From Candidatus Pristimantibacillus lignocellulolyticus (GTDB lineage: Bacteria; Bacillota; Bacilli; Paenibacillales; Paenibacillaceae), in the NCBI GenBank assembly GCA_023639215.1, contig CP097899.1:4274001-4338000 (forward strand): 64,000 bases of DNA. Reading direction: 5' to 3'. Positions 42,003 through 51,226 of the stretch are shown here, piece by piece. Under the pieces are notes generated by a model. That model had not been told where the DNA came from. It made no database searches and saw nothing but the letters and a program-made list of their open reading frames with translations. A program made the translations under genes and the position numbers. How positions within the stretch are numbered: the first letter of the stretch is position 1; every line of letters starts with the position of its first letter.

Positions 42003-43160
42003 ATGCAAATGTCTCAAGCTAACATTCCTAATATAACTCCTACTATCGATCTTACTCGCGACCAAGCCGTTAATTTACTACTCTCCTCTATTGCCATGGA
42101 AGAACTCGGATTAAGTCACATTATTAATGCCGAGGGTGAAAAGATTCAATATGTGTTAGGTACATTACCAGGTGTCACGGGACCTGGAGCTACGATTTCT
42201 GATTTACTATCTGTCAACGAAAGTGTACGGAGTACATTAAGAGAAATTACAAAGACAGAATTCGGGTTACAGAACAAGCTAGAAACGGTATTAAGTACGC
42301 CTATTGCTATTGGACCCACTGGTCCAGCAGGGCCTACCGGACCATCCGGTGGACCAGTTGGTCCAACTGGGGCTACTGGCGTCGCTGGACCAACTGGACC
42401 AACAGGTGCTACTGGAGTTCAAGGACCTCTCGGATTAACTGGAGCTACTGGGTCTACCGGAGCTACTGGAGCTGATGGTGCTGTTGGAGCTGTAGGAGCC
42501 ACAGGTGCCACTGGTGCTATTGGACCAACTGGAGCAACTGGAGCTACTGGAGCTACTGGAATTACAGGTGATATTGGTGCTACAGGAGCGATTGGAGTAA
42601 CGGGAGCTACAGGTGCCACTGGGCCGATTGGTGCTACAGGATCTAGTGCAATTATCCCTTTTTCTTCAGGATTACCCGTTACATTAACTACGTTAGTGGG
42701 CGGCGTGGTTGGTTTACCAGCTGTTATAGGATTTGGTAGTTCTGCTGAGCTTGCGACGGCATTAGGTGCAACAATTGATTTAACAGGAGCAGGCGGCACG
42801 CTTCTTAATTTTGGTTGGTCTATCCCTAGAAATGGTACGATAACTGATATTAATGCTTTCTTTAGTGTAACGGCAGGTGTAAGTCTAGGCGTAGGAACGA
42901 TTGCTATTCAGGCCCAATTATATGAATCGACTGCTCCGAATAATACGTTCACCCCATTAGTAGGAACTACAGTAGTATTAGCTCCATCATTAGGTCCAAT
43001 TATTTCAATTGGTAATATTGCAACAGGCAGTGCAACTGGTCTGTCCATTCCTGTTGTAAAAGGAACACGCCTATTACTTGTATTTAGCGCTAATCCAAGT
43101 GGTATTACGTTAGCTCAAACATTGGGCGGATATGCTAGCGCAGGTATTGCTATAAGTTAA
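42003..43160 (+). CDS. Collagen-like spore-surface protein with BclB-type C-terminus
   Basis: 385 residues in three parts: a helical leader of about 103 residues (SQANIPNITPTIDLTRDQAV, LLLSSIAMEELGLSHIINAE), about 115 residues of Gly-X-Y triplets rich in GPT and GAT, and a hydrophobic beta-rich C-terminal domain (FGWSIPRNGTITDINAFFSV, TRLLLVFSANPSG) like that of BclB-related exosporium glycoproteins. Thr in GPT/GAT triplets is the usual O-glycosylation site in BclA. AAAGGATG precedes the ATG; a second ATG two codons later aligns with paralogues. Confidence 0.88.
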   Translation: MQMSQANIPNITPTIDLTRDQAVNLLLSSIAMEELGLSHIINAEGEKIQYVLGTLPGVTGPGATISDLLSVNESVRSTLREITKTEFGLQNKLETVLSTPIAIGPTGPAGPTGPSGGPVGPTGATGVAGPTGPTGATGVQGPLGLTGATGSTGATGADGAVGAVGATGATGAIGPTGATGATGATGITGDIGATGAIGVTGATGATGPIGATGSSAIIPFSSGLPVTLTTLVGGVVGLPAVIGFGSSAELATALGATIDLTGAGGTLLNFGWSIPRNGTITDINAFFSVTAGVSLGVGTIAIQAQLYESTAPNNTFTPLVGTTVVLAPSLGPIISIGNIATGSATGLSIPVVKGTRLLLVFSANPSGITLAQTLGGYASAGIAIS

Positions 43161-43180
43161 ACAGTTGTTTAAACATAAAG

Positions 43181-43222
43181 AAGAAGATGGGAGAACTTAT
43201 CTCCTATCTTCTTCTTTTGCTA
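43181..43222 (+). terminator. Rho-independent terminator of the BclB-like gene
   Basis: AAAGAAGAAGATGGGAGA-ACTTA-TCTCCTATCTTCTTCTTTT, a nearly perfect 18-bp stem. Confidence 0.88.
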
Positions 43223-43362
43223 TTAAGCGAAAGTTCGACTTGCGAAAGCCTGCTATTTGAACAAGTGCATTTAATTATCGATGACACACATAAAATTTCT
43301 AACAATTGGAACATTAACAATATACCAACAAGTAACTAATTTCAGCATGCTAAGGAGTCAAA

Positions 43363-43491
43363 ATGAAAAACTCAATGTGGTCTCAAGAGAACAGAAATAA
43401 GAATATTCGGAATCAAGAGAAAAAATTGATAATGGTATGCTTCATCGTTGCAGGCATTATGACATTTGCCTTGTTACGCAAATGGTTATAA
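43363..43491 (+). CDS. Small single-pass membrane protein upstream of cydA
   Basis: 42 residues: a charged N-terminus (WSQENRNKNIRNQEKK) and one hydrophobic helix (LIMVCFIVAGIMTFALL) ending RKWL. AAGGAG lies 7 bases before the ATG. It ends 80 bases before cydA on the same strand. No family is recognised; association with the oxidase is suggested only by position. Confidence 0.55.
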   Translation: MKNSMWSQENRNKNIRNQEKKLIMVCFIVAGIMTFALLRKWL

Positions 43492-43571
43492 CTATCGCTT
43501 TCGAAGTGACGATATGTTTATAAAAAGCAGTATAAGAAAGCTAACAAAAAGTTTTAGGGGAGAAAAACAAT

Positions 43572-44897
43572 ATGAACTATGATCCAGTAGTACTTAGCAG
43601 AATGTTAACATCATTAACTTTAGGGTTTCATATTATCTTCGCAACAATCGGTGTTGGTGTTCCATTATTTATTGGACTAGCTGAATGGATTGGTATACGC
43701 AAAAACGATTTTGAATACATACTTATGGCACGGCGCTGGGCAAGAGGTTATGTCATTACAGTTGCTGTAGGTGTCGTGACAGGAACTGCTATCGGCTTAC
43801 AGTTAAGCTTATTATGGCCAAGTTTTATGCAAGTAGCGGGTCAATCGATCGCTCTTCCTCTGTTCATGGAAACGTTCGCGTTCTTCTTTGAAGCGATTTT
43901 TCTAGGTATTTACTTGTACACATGGGATCGATTCAAGAATAAGACTACGCATCTCTGGCTTCTAATACCAGTAGTTCTTGGTTCATCGGCTTCTGCTTTG
44001 TTTATTACGATTGTTAATTCATTTATGAATTATCCTGTAGGTTTTACATATTTGGATGGTCAAATTATCGGTATTAATCCATATAAAGCAATGCTTAGTC
44101 CAGCAATGCCCTCAAAGGTTGCACATGTCATATCATCAGCATATTTGACATCAGCTTTAATACTAGCTGCTATTGCTGCACTTTCCTATTTGAAAGGACA
44201 AAAACATAGATATCATCGTAAAGCATTAAAGTTAACGATGATATGTTCATTTGTATTTATGCTGTCTACAGCTCTAATTGGAGATATTTCAGGTAAATAT
44301 CTTGCTGTCTATCAGCCGGAAAAATTAGCTGCTACCGAATGGCATTTCGAAACGACAACACAAGCTCCACTTGTATTCGGGGGTACATTAGACGAAAATC
44401 ATAATGTTAAAAATGCTCTAGTCATCCCTTACGGATTAAGTATTCTTGGCTTTAATAACCCCAATGCCGAGGTTATCGGATTAGATCAATTCCCTGAAGA
44501 AGATTGGGCTCCCTTATGGATTCATTATCTATTCGATATGAAAATGGGTTATGTTGCCCTTCTAACTTTGATAACAACTTTCTTCATTGTTCAGTTAGTA
44601 AGAAAAAAAGGAAATATCTACAGTAAATGGTTGTTGTGGTGTGTAGTGATTTCTGCACCCATAGCCATGCTTACAATAGAACATGGGTGGATTTTTTCAG
44701 AAGTTGGTCGTCAACCTTGGATACTACGTGGAATTATGAGAACAGCAACAGGAGCAACACAATCGGATCATGTGGATCTTATGCTACTATTGTTCTTTCT
44801 GCTGTATCTTGTTCTTGGTATTGCATCAACTAGAGTACTTGTCAAAATGTTTCGTAATAATAAGGCAGAAGATGAACTCGCCTTATATGAAAATTAG
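43572..44897 (+). CDS. cydA: Cytochrome bd ubiquinol oxidase subunit I
   Basis: 441 residues, nine transmembrane helices. CydA binds hemes b558, b595 and d and oxidises quinol in the membrane, reducing oxygen to water. Seen here: the N-terminal LGFHIIFATIGVGVPLFIGL with a heme ligand, FMETFAFFFEAIFLGIYLY, the Q-loop YLAVYQPEKLAATEWHFET with the Lys/Glu quinol-site pair, and the GWIFSEVGRQPW signature. The Q-loop is short, as in Bacillus-type enzymes. AGGGGAG precedes the ATG; cydB follows 11 bases after the stop. Confidence 0.95.
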   Translation: MNYDPVVLSRMLTSLTLGFHIIFATIGVGVPLFIGLAEWIGIRKNDFEYILMARRWARGYVITVAVGVVTGTAIGLQLSLLWPSFMQVAGQSIALPLFMETFAFFFEAIFLGIYLYTWDRFKNKTTHLWLLIPVVLGSSASALFITIVNSFMNYPVGFTYLDGQIIGINPYKAMLSPAMPSKVAHVISSAYLTSALILAAIAALSYLKGQKHRYHRKALKLTMICSFVFMLSTALIGDISGKYLAVYQPEKLAATEWHFETTTQAPLVFGGTLDENHNVKNALVIPYGLSILGFNNPNAEVIGLDQFPEEDWAPLWIHYLFDMKMGYVALLTLITTFFIVQLVRKKGNIYSKWLLWCVVISAPIAMLTIEHGWIFSEVGRQPWILRGIMRTATGATQSDHVDLMLLLFFLLYLVLGIASTRVLVKMFRNNKAEDELALYEN

Positions 44898-44908
44898 AGG
44901 GTGATAAT

Positions 44909-45922
44909 ATGAGCTATGAAGTACTTGGTATCACTGTCCTTTGGACATTTCTTTTTGGATATCTGATTATTGCGTCCATCGATTTTGGAGCTGGATTCTT
45001 CATCTATTACAGTACGATCTCTGGAACAAGACATTTGATCCATAACATAATAGATCGTTATCTCTCCCCCGTCTGGGAAATAACTAATGTTTTCTTTGTT
45101 TTTTTCTTTGTTGGAATTGTAGGATTTTTTCCAGATACTGCCTTCTATCTAGGAACTGCCCTACTAATCCCAGGAAGTATTGGAATTGTGCTACTAGCCA
45201 TTCGCGGAGCATACTACGCATTTAATCATTATGGTACGACAACTAAATCATGGTACACATTGCTTTATGGTGCAAGCGGACTATTTATTCCGGCTGCCCT
45301 ATCAACAGTACTGACTATTTCAGAAGGTGGCTACATAGAGGTTAACACGAGCGGACAAGTTATTTTACTTACAAAAAAGCTTTTCACTAGCTCTTATTCG
45401 TGGAGTGTAGTCATATTGGCATTAGTTAGTGTGTTATACATATCTGCAATGTTTCTCACCTATTATGCGGACAAAGCGAAAGATATAGATGCTTATCGAG
45501 TAGTACGGAATTATGGTTTAGTTTGGAGTATTCCTACCATACTAAGTAGCTTGTTTGTTTTCTTTGCTATTTACAATCATAATCGTGAGCATTTCGATAA
45601 AATGTTAGATATCGCTTGGGTGTTTGTACTTTCACTGATCTGTTTTGTCATTGCAGTTACTCTTGTTTGGAGAAACAAGCACCTCGGATGGTCGTTTATC
45701 TTTGTGATGTTACAGTATGGCTTTGCGTTTTATGGATATGGAGCAGCACATTTACCATATGTGTTATACCCTTATGTCTCAATCTATGAGAACTTCACTA
45801 ATGAGAATATGGCTATGGCATTAGTTGGAGTATTTATTCTAGGGCTCATATTACTTATTCCATCGCTGTACTTAGTTATGAGACTATTCCTATTTAATAC
45901 TTCTTATGTTAAAGGAGAATGA
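44909..45922 (+). CDS. cydB: Cytochrome bd ubiquinol oxidase subunit II
   Basis: 337 residues, eight or nine transmembrane helices, standard length. The N-terminal LWTFLFGYLIIASIDFGAGF with its conserved acidic residue in the second half of helix 1 and the PVWEITNVFFVFFFVGIVGF segment identify CydB, the scaffold half of the oxidase. It starts 11 bases after cydA with GAGGGTG as ribosome site and its stop lies six bases before the cydS start. Confidence 0.95.
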   Translation: MSYEVLGITVLWTFLFGYLIIASIDFGAGFFIYYSTISGTRHLIHNIIDRYLSPVWEITNVFFVFFFVGIVGFFPDTAFYLGTALLIPGSIGIVLLAIRGAYYAFNHYGTTTKSWYTLLYGASGLFIPAALSTVLTISEGGYIEVNTSGQVILLTKKLFTSSYSWSVVILALVSVLYISAMFLTYYADKAKDIDAYRVVRNYGLVWSIPTILSSLFVFFAIYNHNREHFDKMLDIAWVFVLSLICFVIAVTLVWRNKHLGWSFIFVMLQYGFAFYGYGAAHLPYVLYPYVSIYENFTNENMAMALVGVFILGLILLIPSLYLVMRLFLFNTSYVKGE

Positions 45923-45927
45923 GCGTA

Positions 45928-46035
45928 ATGGATATTCACGATTTTATTATTTTCGTTCTACCTCTAGTTGTTGTCGTAGTAGCAGTAATATTTCTAATTG
46001 TATGGGGAGCGATCGGTAATACGAATGAGAAGTAA
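45928..46035 (+). CDS. cydS: Cytochrome bd oxidase small subunit CydS-like
   Basis: 35 residues: a single transmembrane helix (FIIFVLPLVVVVVAVIFLIV then WGAIG) with short polar ends. AAAGGAG overlaps the end of cydB. Size, position after cydB and the single helix fit CydS, the small subunit that lies against CydA in Geobacillus-type enzymes. Too short for the usual gene-length cut-offs. Confidence 0.75.
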   Translation: MDIHDFIIFVLPLVVVVVAVIFLIVWGAIGNTNEK

Positions 46036-46089
46036 CTTACCTATACCAAGTTCTAGACTACTGTCACGATAATTTGGGCCATTTTCATC

Positions 46090-46117
46090 ACACCCCAAAC
46101 AATATAGTCATAGGATA
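46090..46117 (+). promoter_or_regulatory. Possible sigma-K-type sporulation promoter
   Basis: AC at 46,090..46,091, 17 bases, then CATAGGATA fits the AC-N16/17-CATANNNTA mother-cell consensus. It lies 37 bases before the start of the giant collagen-like gene, as expected for a spore-surface gene. Short motifs like this occur by chance, so confidence is limited. Confidence 0.45.
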
Positions 46118-46153
46118 CCTATAATTATATTGTTTGACAGGTGGTGAATTGAT

Positions 46154-49100
46154 GTGGCAGATGGAGATTACCCAATAACCCCTCCGTTTTCTATTTCAAG
46201 GGAAGATGCAATCAGTGCGGTAATTGCATCAATTGCGCTTGAAGAAGTCGGATTAAGTCATATATTAAATGCCGAAGGCGAAAAAATTCAGTATGCACTT
46301 GGAACAATTCCTGGTCAAACTCCAATATATTCTACGATTGAGGAAATTCTAGAAGTAAATGAAAGTGTCAGACAAACAATAAGAACTGTCACAGAAGCGA
46401 ATAAAATTTATCAAATAAAACTGGCTACAGTACTTGGTCAACCGATACCTTATGGCCCAACGGGACCTACTGGACCAACAGGTCCACCCGGCGGTGGGCC
46501 GACTGGCGCGACTGGAGCTACCGGTGAACAAGGTCCAACTGGTGCTACTGGTGTTCAAGGAGTAACTGGACCTACTGGCGCTACTGGTATCCAAGGAGAA
46601 ACCGGACAGACTGGTGCTACTGGCGTTCAAGGAGAAACTGGGCTTACTGGTGCTACCGGGAACCAAGGAGAAACTGGGCCGACTGGCAATACTGGGATCC
46701 AAGGTCTAACAGGATCTACTGGCGCTACTGGTGAGCAAGGTCCAATAGGTGCTACTGGTATTCAAGGAAATACTGGGCCAACTGGTGCGACTGGAGTTCA
46801 AGGAGAAACAGGTCCAACTGGCACTACGGGCGTTCAAGGAAATACTGGTGCTACCGGCGCCACTGGCATTCAAGGAGTAACTGGATCTACTGGGGCCACT
46901 GGCATTCAAGGAGTAACAGGTTCGACTGGCGCTACTGGTGAGCAAGGACCTACTGGACCTACCGGGGCTACTGGTGCTACCGGACTTCAAGGACCTACTG
47001 GATCTATCGGTGCAACTGGTATTCAAGGACCTACTGGGCCGACTGGCAATACTGGGATTCAAGGTCTAACAGGAGCTACCGGCGCTACTGGTGTTCAAGG
47101 AGAAACTGGTGCAACCGGCGCTACTGGCGTTCAAGGAGATACTGGGCCTACTGGCGCTACCGGTATTCAAGGAAATACTGGACCTACTGGCGCTACCGGT
47201 GCTACTGGCGTTCAAGGAGAAACTGGGCTTACTGGTGCTACTGGAGTTCAAGGAGAAACTGGACCTACCGGGGCTACTGGTGTTCAAGGACCTACTGGGC
47301 CGACTGGCGATACCGGCGTGCAAGGTTCAACTGGGGCTACTGGGATTCAAGGAAATACTGGGCCAACTGGAGCCACTGGCGAGCAAGGACCAACTGGATC
47401 TACTGGGGCTACCGGAGTTCAAGGAGAAACTGGTGCTACCGGGGCCACTGGTGCTCAAGGAGTAACTGGAACTACCGGGGCTACTGGGATCCAAGGACCA
47501 ACTGGAACTACCGGCGCTACTGGCATTCAAGGAGTAACTGGATCTACTGGGGCAACTGGCATTCAAGGAGTAACAGGAGCTACCGGGGCTACTGGTGAGC
47601 AAGGACCAACTGGAACTACCGGCGCTACTGGTGTTCAAGGAGAAACTGGTGCTACCGGGGCTACCGGACTTCAAGGACCTACTGGAGCTACCGGCGCTAC
47701 TGGTATTCAAGGAAATACTGGGCCGACTGGTATTACTGGCGTTCAAGGTGTTACTGGTGCTACCGGCGCCACTGGGATTCAAGGAGAAACTGGTGCTACC
47801 GGCGCTACTGGTATCCAAGGAGAAACTGGTGCTACGGGGGCTACCGGACTTCAAGGACCTACTGGACCTACCGGCGCTACTGGTATTCAAGGAAATACTG
47901 GGGCAACTGGCGCTAGTGGGATCCAAGGACCAACTGGACCTACCGGCGCCACTGGCATTCAAGGAGTAACTGGACCTACCGGCGCCACTGGGATCCAAGG
48001 CGAAACTGGGCCTACTGGGGCCACTGGTGTTCAAGGACCAACCGGACAGACTGGCGCTACTGGCGTTCAAGGACCAACTGGACCTACCGGCGCCACTGGC
48101 ATTCAAGGAGAAACTGGGCCTACTGGGGCTACTGGAGCTCAAGGATCAACTGGATCCACGGGGGCTACTGGGATCCAAGGCGAAACTGGTGCTACTGGTG
48201 CTACTGGCATTCAAGGAAATACTGGACCTACCGGCGCTACTGGTACTCAAGGAATCCAAGGCATCACTGGACCCACTGGCGCTACTGGGATCCAAGGCGA
48301 AACTGGACCTACCGGCGCCACTGGCATTCAAGGAAATACTGGAGCTCAAGGATCAACTGGACTTACTGGGGCGACTGGGATCCAAGGAGAAACTGGACTT
48401 ACTGGGGCGACTGGGATCCAAGGGGAAACTGGTGTTACCGGTGCCACTGGTTTTCAAGGACCTACAGGAGATACCGGTGCTACTGGCGTTCAAGGAGAAA
48501 CTGGTGCTACCGGGGCTACTGGTGTTCAAGGACCAACTGGACCTACCGGCGCCACTGGCGTTCAAGGAAATACTGGACCTACTGGGATCCAAGGACCAAC
48601 TGGCATTCAAGGAGTAACTGGATCTACTGGGGCCACTGGCGAGCAAGGTCCAACTGGGGCTACTGGTGCTACCGGTGTTCAAGGAGAAACTGGTGCTACC
48701 GGGGCCACTGGTGTTCAAGGACCAACCGGACAGACTGGCGCTACTGGTGCTACTGGTGCTACTGGCGTTCAAGGTCCAACTGGGCCGACTGGGGCTACTG
48801 GAATTCAAGGTATCACTGGTACTACTGGCGCTACTGGCGTTCAAGGAGTAACCGGACCTACTGGGGAAGGATCAACTGGACTTACTGGGGCTACCGGAGT
48901 TCAAGGAGAAACTGGTGCTACCGGGGCCACTGGTATTCAAGGACCTACTGGAGCTACCGGGGCCACTGGTGCTCAAGGAGTAACTGGGCCGACTGGGGCC
49001 ACTGGTGCTCAAGGAGTAACTGGGCCGACTGGGGCCACTGGTGCTCAAGGAGTAACTGGGCCGACTGGGGCCACTGGTTTTCAAGGACCTACAGGAGATA

Positions 49101-50899
49101 CCGGCGCTACTGGAATTCAAGGTATCACTGGTACTACTGGCGCTACTGGCGTTCAAGGAGTAACCGGACCTACTGGGGAAGGATCAACTGGACTTACTGG
49201 GGCTACCGGAGTTCAAGGAGAAACTGGTGCTACCGGGGCCACTGGTATTCAAGGACCTACTGGACCTACCGGGGCCACTGGTGCTCAAGGAGTAACTGGA
49301 CCTACCGGGGCCACTGGGATCCAAGGAGAAACTGGGCCGACTGGGGCCACTGGTGTTCAAGGACCTACAGGAGATACCGGCGCTACTGGTGCTACTGGCG
49401 TTCAAGGTCCAACTGGGCAAACTGGGGCTACCGGTGCCACTGGTATTCAAGGAGTAACTGGACCTACCGGCGCCACTGGGATCCAAGGAGAAACTGGGCC
49501 GACTGGGGCCACTGGTGTTCAAGGACCAACCGGACAGACTGGCGCTACTGGCGTTCAAGGACCTACAGGAGATACAGGCGCTACTGGAATTCAAGGAGAA
49601 ACTGGATCTACTGGAATCCAAGGAGTAACAGGTTCGACTGGCGCTACTGGTGCTACTGGCGTTCAAGGTCCAACTGGGCCAATTGGGGCTACTGGAATTC
49701 AAGGTATCACTGGTACTACTGGCGCTACTGGCGTTCAAGGAGTAACCGGACCTACTGGGGCTACCGGTGCCACTGGTATTCAAGGAAATACTGGACCTAC
49801 TGGGGCTACTGGGATCCAAGGAGAAACTGGGCCAACTGGCGCGACCGGACCTACAGGCGCTACTGGAACCCAAGGAATTCAAGGCATCACCGGACCCACC
49901 GGTGCAACCGGAACTCAAGGGATCCAAGGCATCACCGGACCCACCGGTGCAACCGGAACTCAAGGAATCCAAGGCATCACCGGACCCACCGGTGCAACCG
50001 GAACTCAAGGGATCCAAGGCATCACCGGACCCACCGGTGCAACCGGAACTCAAGGAATCCAAGGCATCACCGGACCTACAGGCGCAACGGGTACTCAAGG
50101 AATCCAAGGTATCACTGGGCCTACCGGCGCAACTGGTACTCAAGGGATCCAAGGCATCACTGGACCAACTGGCGCTACTGGTACTCAAGGGATCCAAGGC
50201 ATCACTGGACCTACAGGTGCAACCGGAACTCAAGGAATCCAAGGCATCACCGGACCTACAGGCGCAACCGGTACACAAGGGATTCAAGGCATCACCGGAC
50301 CTACAGGCGCTACTGGAACTCAAGGAATCCAAGGCATCACTGGACCTACAGGCGCTACTGGCGCTACTGGAGATCAAGGAGCTACAGGAGCAACGGGTGC
50401 GACCGGACCCAATATCATGAGTACTGGAATATCAGTGAACCGTGCAGCTACAAATATTAGTGCTGGGGCACAAATTGGAAACTGGTTATCAGCAAATCCT
50501 TACTATACTTCTGCTGATTTTAATACAACGACCGGAGTTTATACTGTTCCTGTTTCTGGACGATATCAGATTAGTGTCGCGATTCCATATGCAACAACGG
50601 TCGCGATCGGTGTTCAATTAGGTGCAGGTAATACTCCAGCAATTGTATTAAGAAGAATTTCACCAACTACAACGGATCTTGCACGAAGTCCATTCCCTAT
50701 TTTAGATGTAAACATTCTACTTTTATTAACGCTGCGAGTTTTACTTGCATCAGGTAGTGTTAATATTTATACAGAAGTCATACTATCCGCTGGAGATCAA
50801 ATTGCAGTGTTCTACGATAATTCAGGGATTACTATTACTCTTAATTTGGGTGCAGGATCTCCAGTAGGGCAAATATTTACGATTCATCGAATCACTTAA
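46154..50899 (+). CDS. Giant collagen-like spore-surface protein
   Basis: 1,581 residues. The first 98 residues are the shared helical leader (SIALEEVGLSHILNAEGEKI then QYALGTIPG). Then about 1,320 residues of uninterrupted Gly-X-Y triplets, chiefly GPT, GAT, GIQ, GVQ, GET and GNT, with higher-order 12-residue units and, near the end, 15-residue units. The last 165 residues (NISAGAQIGNWLSANPYYTS, YTVPVSGRYQISVAIPY, ILSAGDQIAVFYDN) form a C1q/TNF-like jelly roll that should trimerise the collagen helix. Likely an exosporium hair filament. GTG start after AGGTGG. Confidence 0.88.
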   Translation: MADGDYPITPPFSISREDAISAVIASIALEEVGLSHILNAEGEKIQYALGTIPGQTPIYSTIEEILEVNESVRQTIRTVTEANKIYQIKLATVLGQPIPYGPTGPTGPTGPPGGGPTGATGATGEQGPTGATGVQGVTGPTGATGIQGETGQTGATGVQGETGLTGATGNQGETGPTGNTGIQGLTGSTGATGEQGPIGATGIQGNTGPTGATGVQGETGPTGTTGVQGNTGATGATGIQGVTGSTGATGIQGVTGSTGATGEQGPTGPTGATGATGLQGPTGSIGATGIQGPTGPTGNTGIQGLTGATGATGVQGETGATGATGVQGDTGPTGATGIQGNTGPTGATGATGVQGETGLTGATGVQGETGPTGATGVQGPTGPTGDTGVQGSTGATGIQGNTGPTGATGEQGPTGSTGATGVQGETGATGATGAQGVTGTTGATGIQGPTGTTGATGIQGVTGSTGATGIQGVTGATGATGEQGPTGTTGATGVQGETGATGATGLQGPTGATGATGIQGNTGPTGITGVQGVTGATGATGIQGETGATGATGIQGETGATGATGLQGPTGPTGATGIQGNTGATGASGIQGPTGPTGATGIQGVTGPTGATGIQGETGPTGATGVQGPTGQTGATGVQGPTGPTGATGIQGETGPTGATGAQGSTGSTGATGIQGETGATGATGIQGNTGPTGATGTQGIQGITGPTGATGIQGETGPTGATGIQGNTGAQGSTGLTGATGIQGETGLTGATGIQGETGVTGATGFQGPTGDTGATGVQGETGATGATGVQGPTGPTGATGVQGNTGPTGIQGPTGIQGVTGSTGATGEQGPTGATGATGVQGETGATGATGVQGPTGQTGATGATGATGVQGPTGPTGATGIQGITGTTGATGVQGVTGPTGEGSTGLTGATGVQGETGATGATGIQGPTGATGATGAQGVTGPTGATGAQGVTGPTGATGAQGVTGPTGATGFQGPTGDTGATGIQGITGTTGATGVQGVTGPTGEGSTGLTGATGVQGETGATGATGIQGPTGPTGATGAQGVTGPTGATGIQGETGPTGATGVQGPTGDTGATGATGVQGPTGQTGATGATGIQGVTGPTGATGIQGETGPTGATGVQGPTGQTGATGVQGPTGDTGATGIQGETGSTGIQGVTGSTGATGATGVQGPTGPIGATGIQGITGTTGATGVQGVTGPTGATGATGIQGNTGPTGATGIQGETGPTGATGPTGATGTQGIQGITGPTGATGTQGIQGITGPTGATGTQGIQGITGPTGATGTQGIQGITGPTGATGTQGIQGITGPTGATGTQGIQGITGPTGATGTQGIQGITGPTGATGTQGIQGITGPTGATGTQGIQGITGPTGATGTQGIQGITGPTGATGTQGIQGITGPTGATGATGDQGATGATGATGPNIMSTGISVNRAATNISAGAQIGNWLSANPYYTSADFNTTTGVYTVPVSGRYQISVAIPYATTVAIGVQLGAGNTPAIVLRRISPTTTDLARSPFPILDVNILLLLTLRVLLASGSVNIYTEVILSAGDQIAVFYDNSGITITLNLGAGSPVGQIFTIHRIT
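48800..49275 (+). repeat. Internal duplication of about 315 bases in the collagen-like gene
   Basis: The segment containing the unusual triplet break GPTGEGSTGLTG occurs twice, at about 48,850..48,890 and 49,164..49,204, with nearly identical flanks (GTTCAAGGAGTAACCGGACC, CTACTGGGGAAGGATCAACT). Confidence 0.75.
49861..50355 (+). repeat. Eleven tandem 45-base units encoding GTQGIQGITGPTGAT
   Basis: Copies at 45-base spacing (CAAGGCATCAC recurs from about 49,880 to 50,340). The encoded 15-mer is identical in all copies while third positions vary slightly, showing recent expansion with purifying selection. A single copy also stands at about 48,245. Confidence 0.88.
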
Positions 50900-50905
50900 A
50901 CTAAA

Positions 50906-50946
50906 CAAGGGTAGATCGGAAGTATTATCCTCTGATCTACCCTTGC
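50906..50946. terminator. Bidirectional terminator
   Basis: CAAGGGTAGATCGGA...TCCTCTGATCTACCCTTG, a long stem between the collagen-like gene and the convergent zinc-ribbon gene. Confidence 0.82.
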
Positions 50947-50947
50947 A

Positions 50948-51148
50948 TCATTTGGATTGCATCCATAGTAGTGACGCAACCATTGGTACAATAACGATAA
51001 TAATAATTCCAATAACTATAGAAAGGAAAAACGTCAGCCTCTTCTTCTCGCTCATTTTCTTAGGCGACTTAATATGACAGGTCGGACATATTTCAATTGA
51101 TTCAGAAATTACCGAACCACATGATTTACAAGTCATTGTTGCATTCAT
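50948..51148 (-). CDS. Zinc-ribbon membrane protein
   Basis: 66 residues: CKSCG and CPTC near the N-terminus form a zinc ribbon, followed by one transmembrane helix (FFLSIVIGIIIIVIVPMV). GGTGG lies eight bases before the ATG. No reaction can be assigned. Confidence 0.7.
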   Translation of the reverse strand: MNATMTCKSCGSVISESIEICPTCHIKSPKKMSEKKRLTFFLSIVIGIIIIVIVPMVASLLWMQSK

Positions 51149-51226
51149 AAAATACCCACCTTATTTTCATATCTATTATCTCTTACACTATTATATTAAA
51201 ATCCATAAATTATCACATACATAGTT

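Noticed and set aside
43161..43571. Rex-type operator before cydA
   Set aside because: No TTGTGAA...TTCACAA palindrome is present; the leader shows nothing beyond the terminator and the small ORF.
46349..50377. Long open frames on the opposite strand of the collagen-like gene, rich in Ser/Ala, and plus-strand frames rich in Leu/Lys
   Set aside because: They are products of the repetitive Gly-X-Y coding sequence (no stop in alternate frames because of low sequence complexity) and lack ribosome sites.
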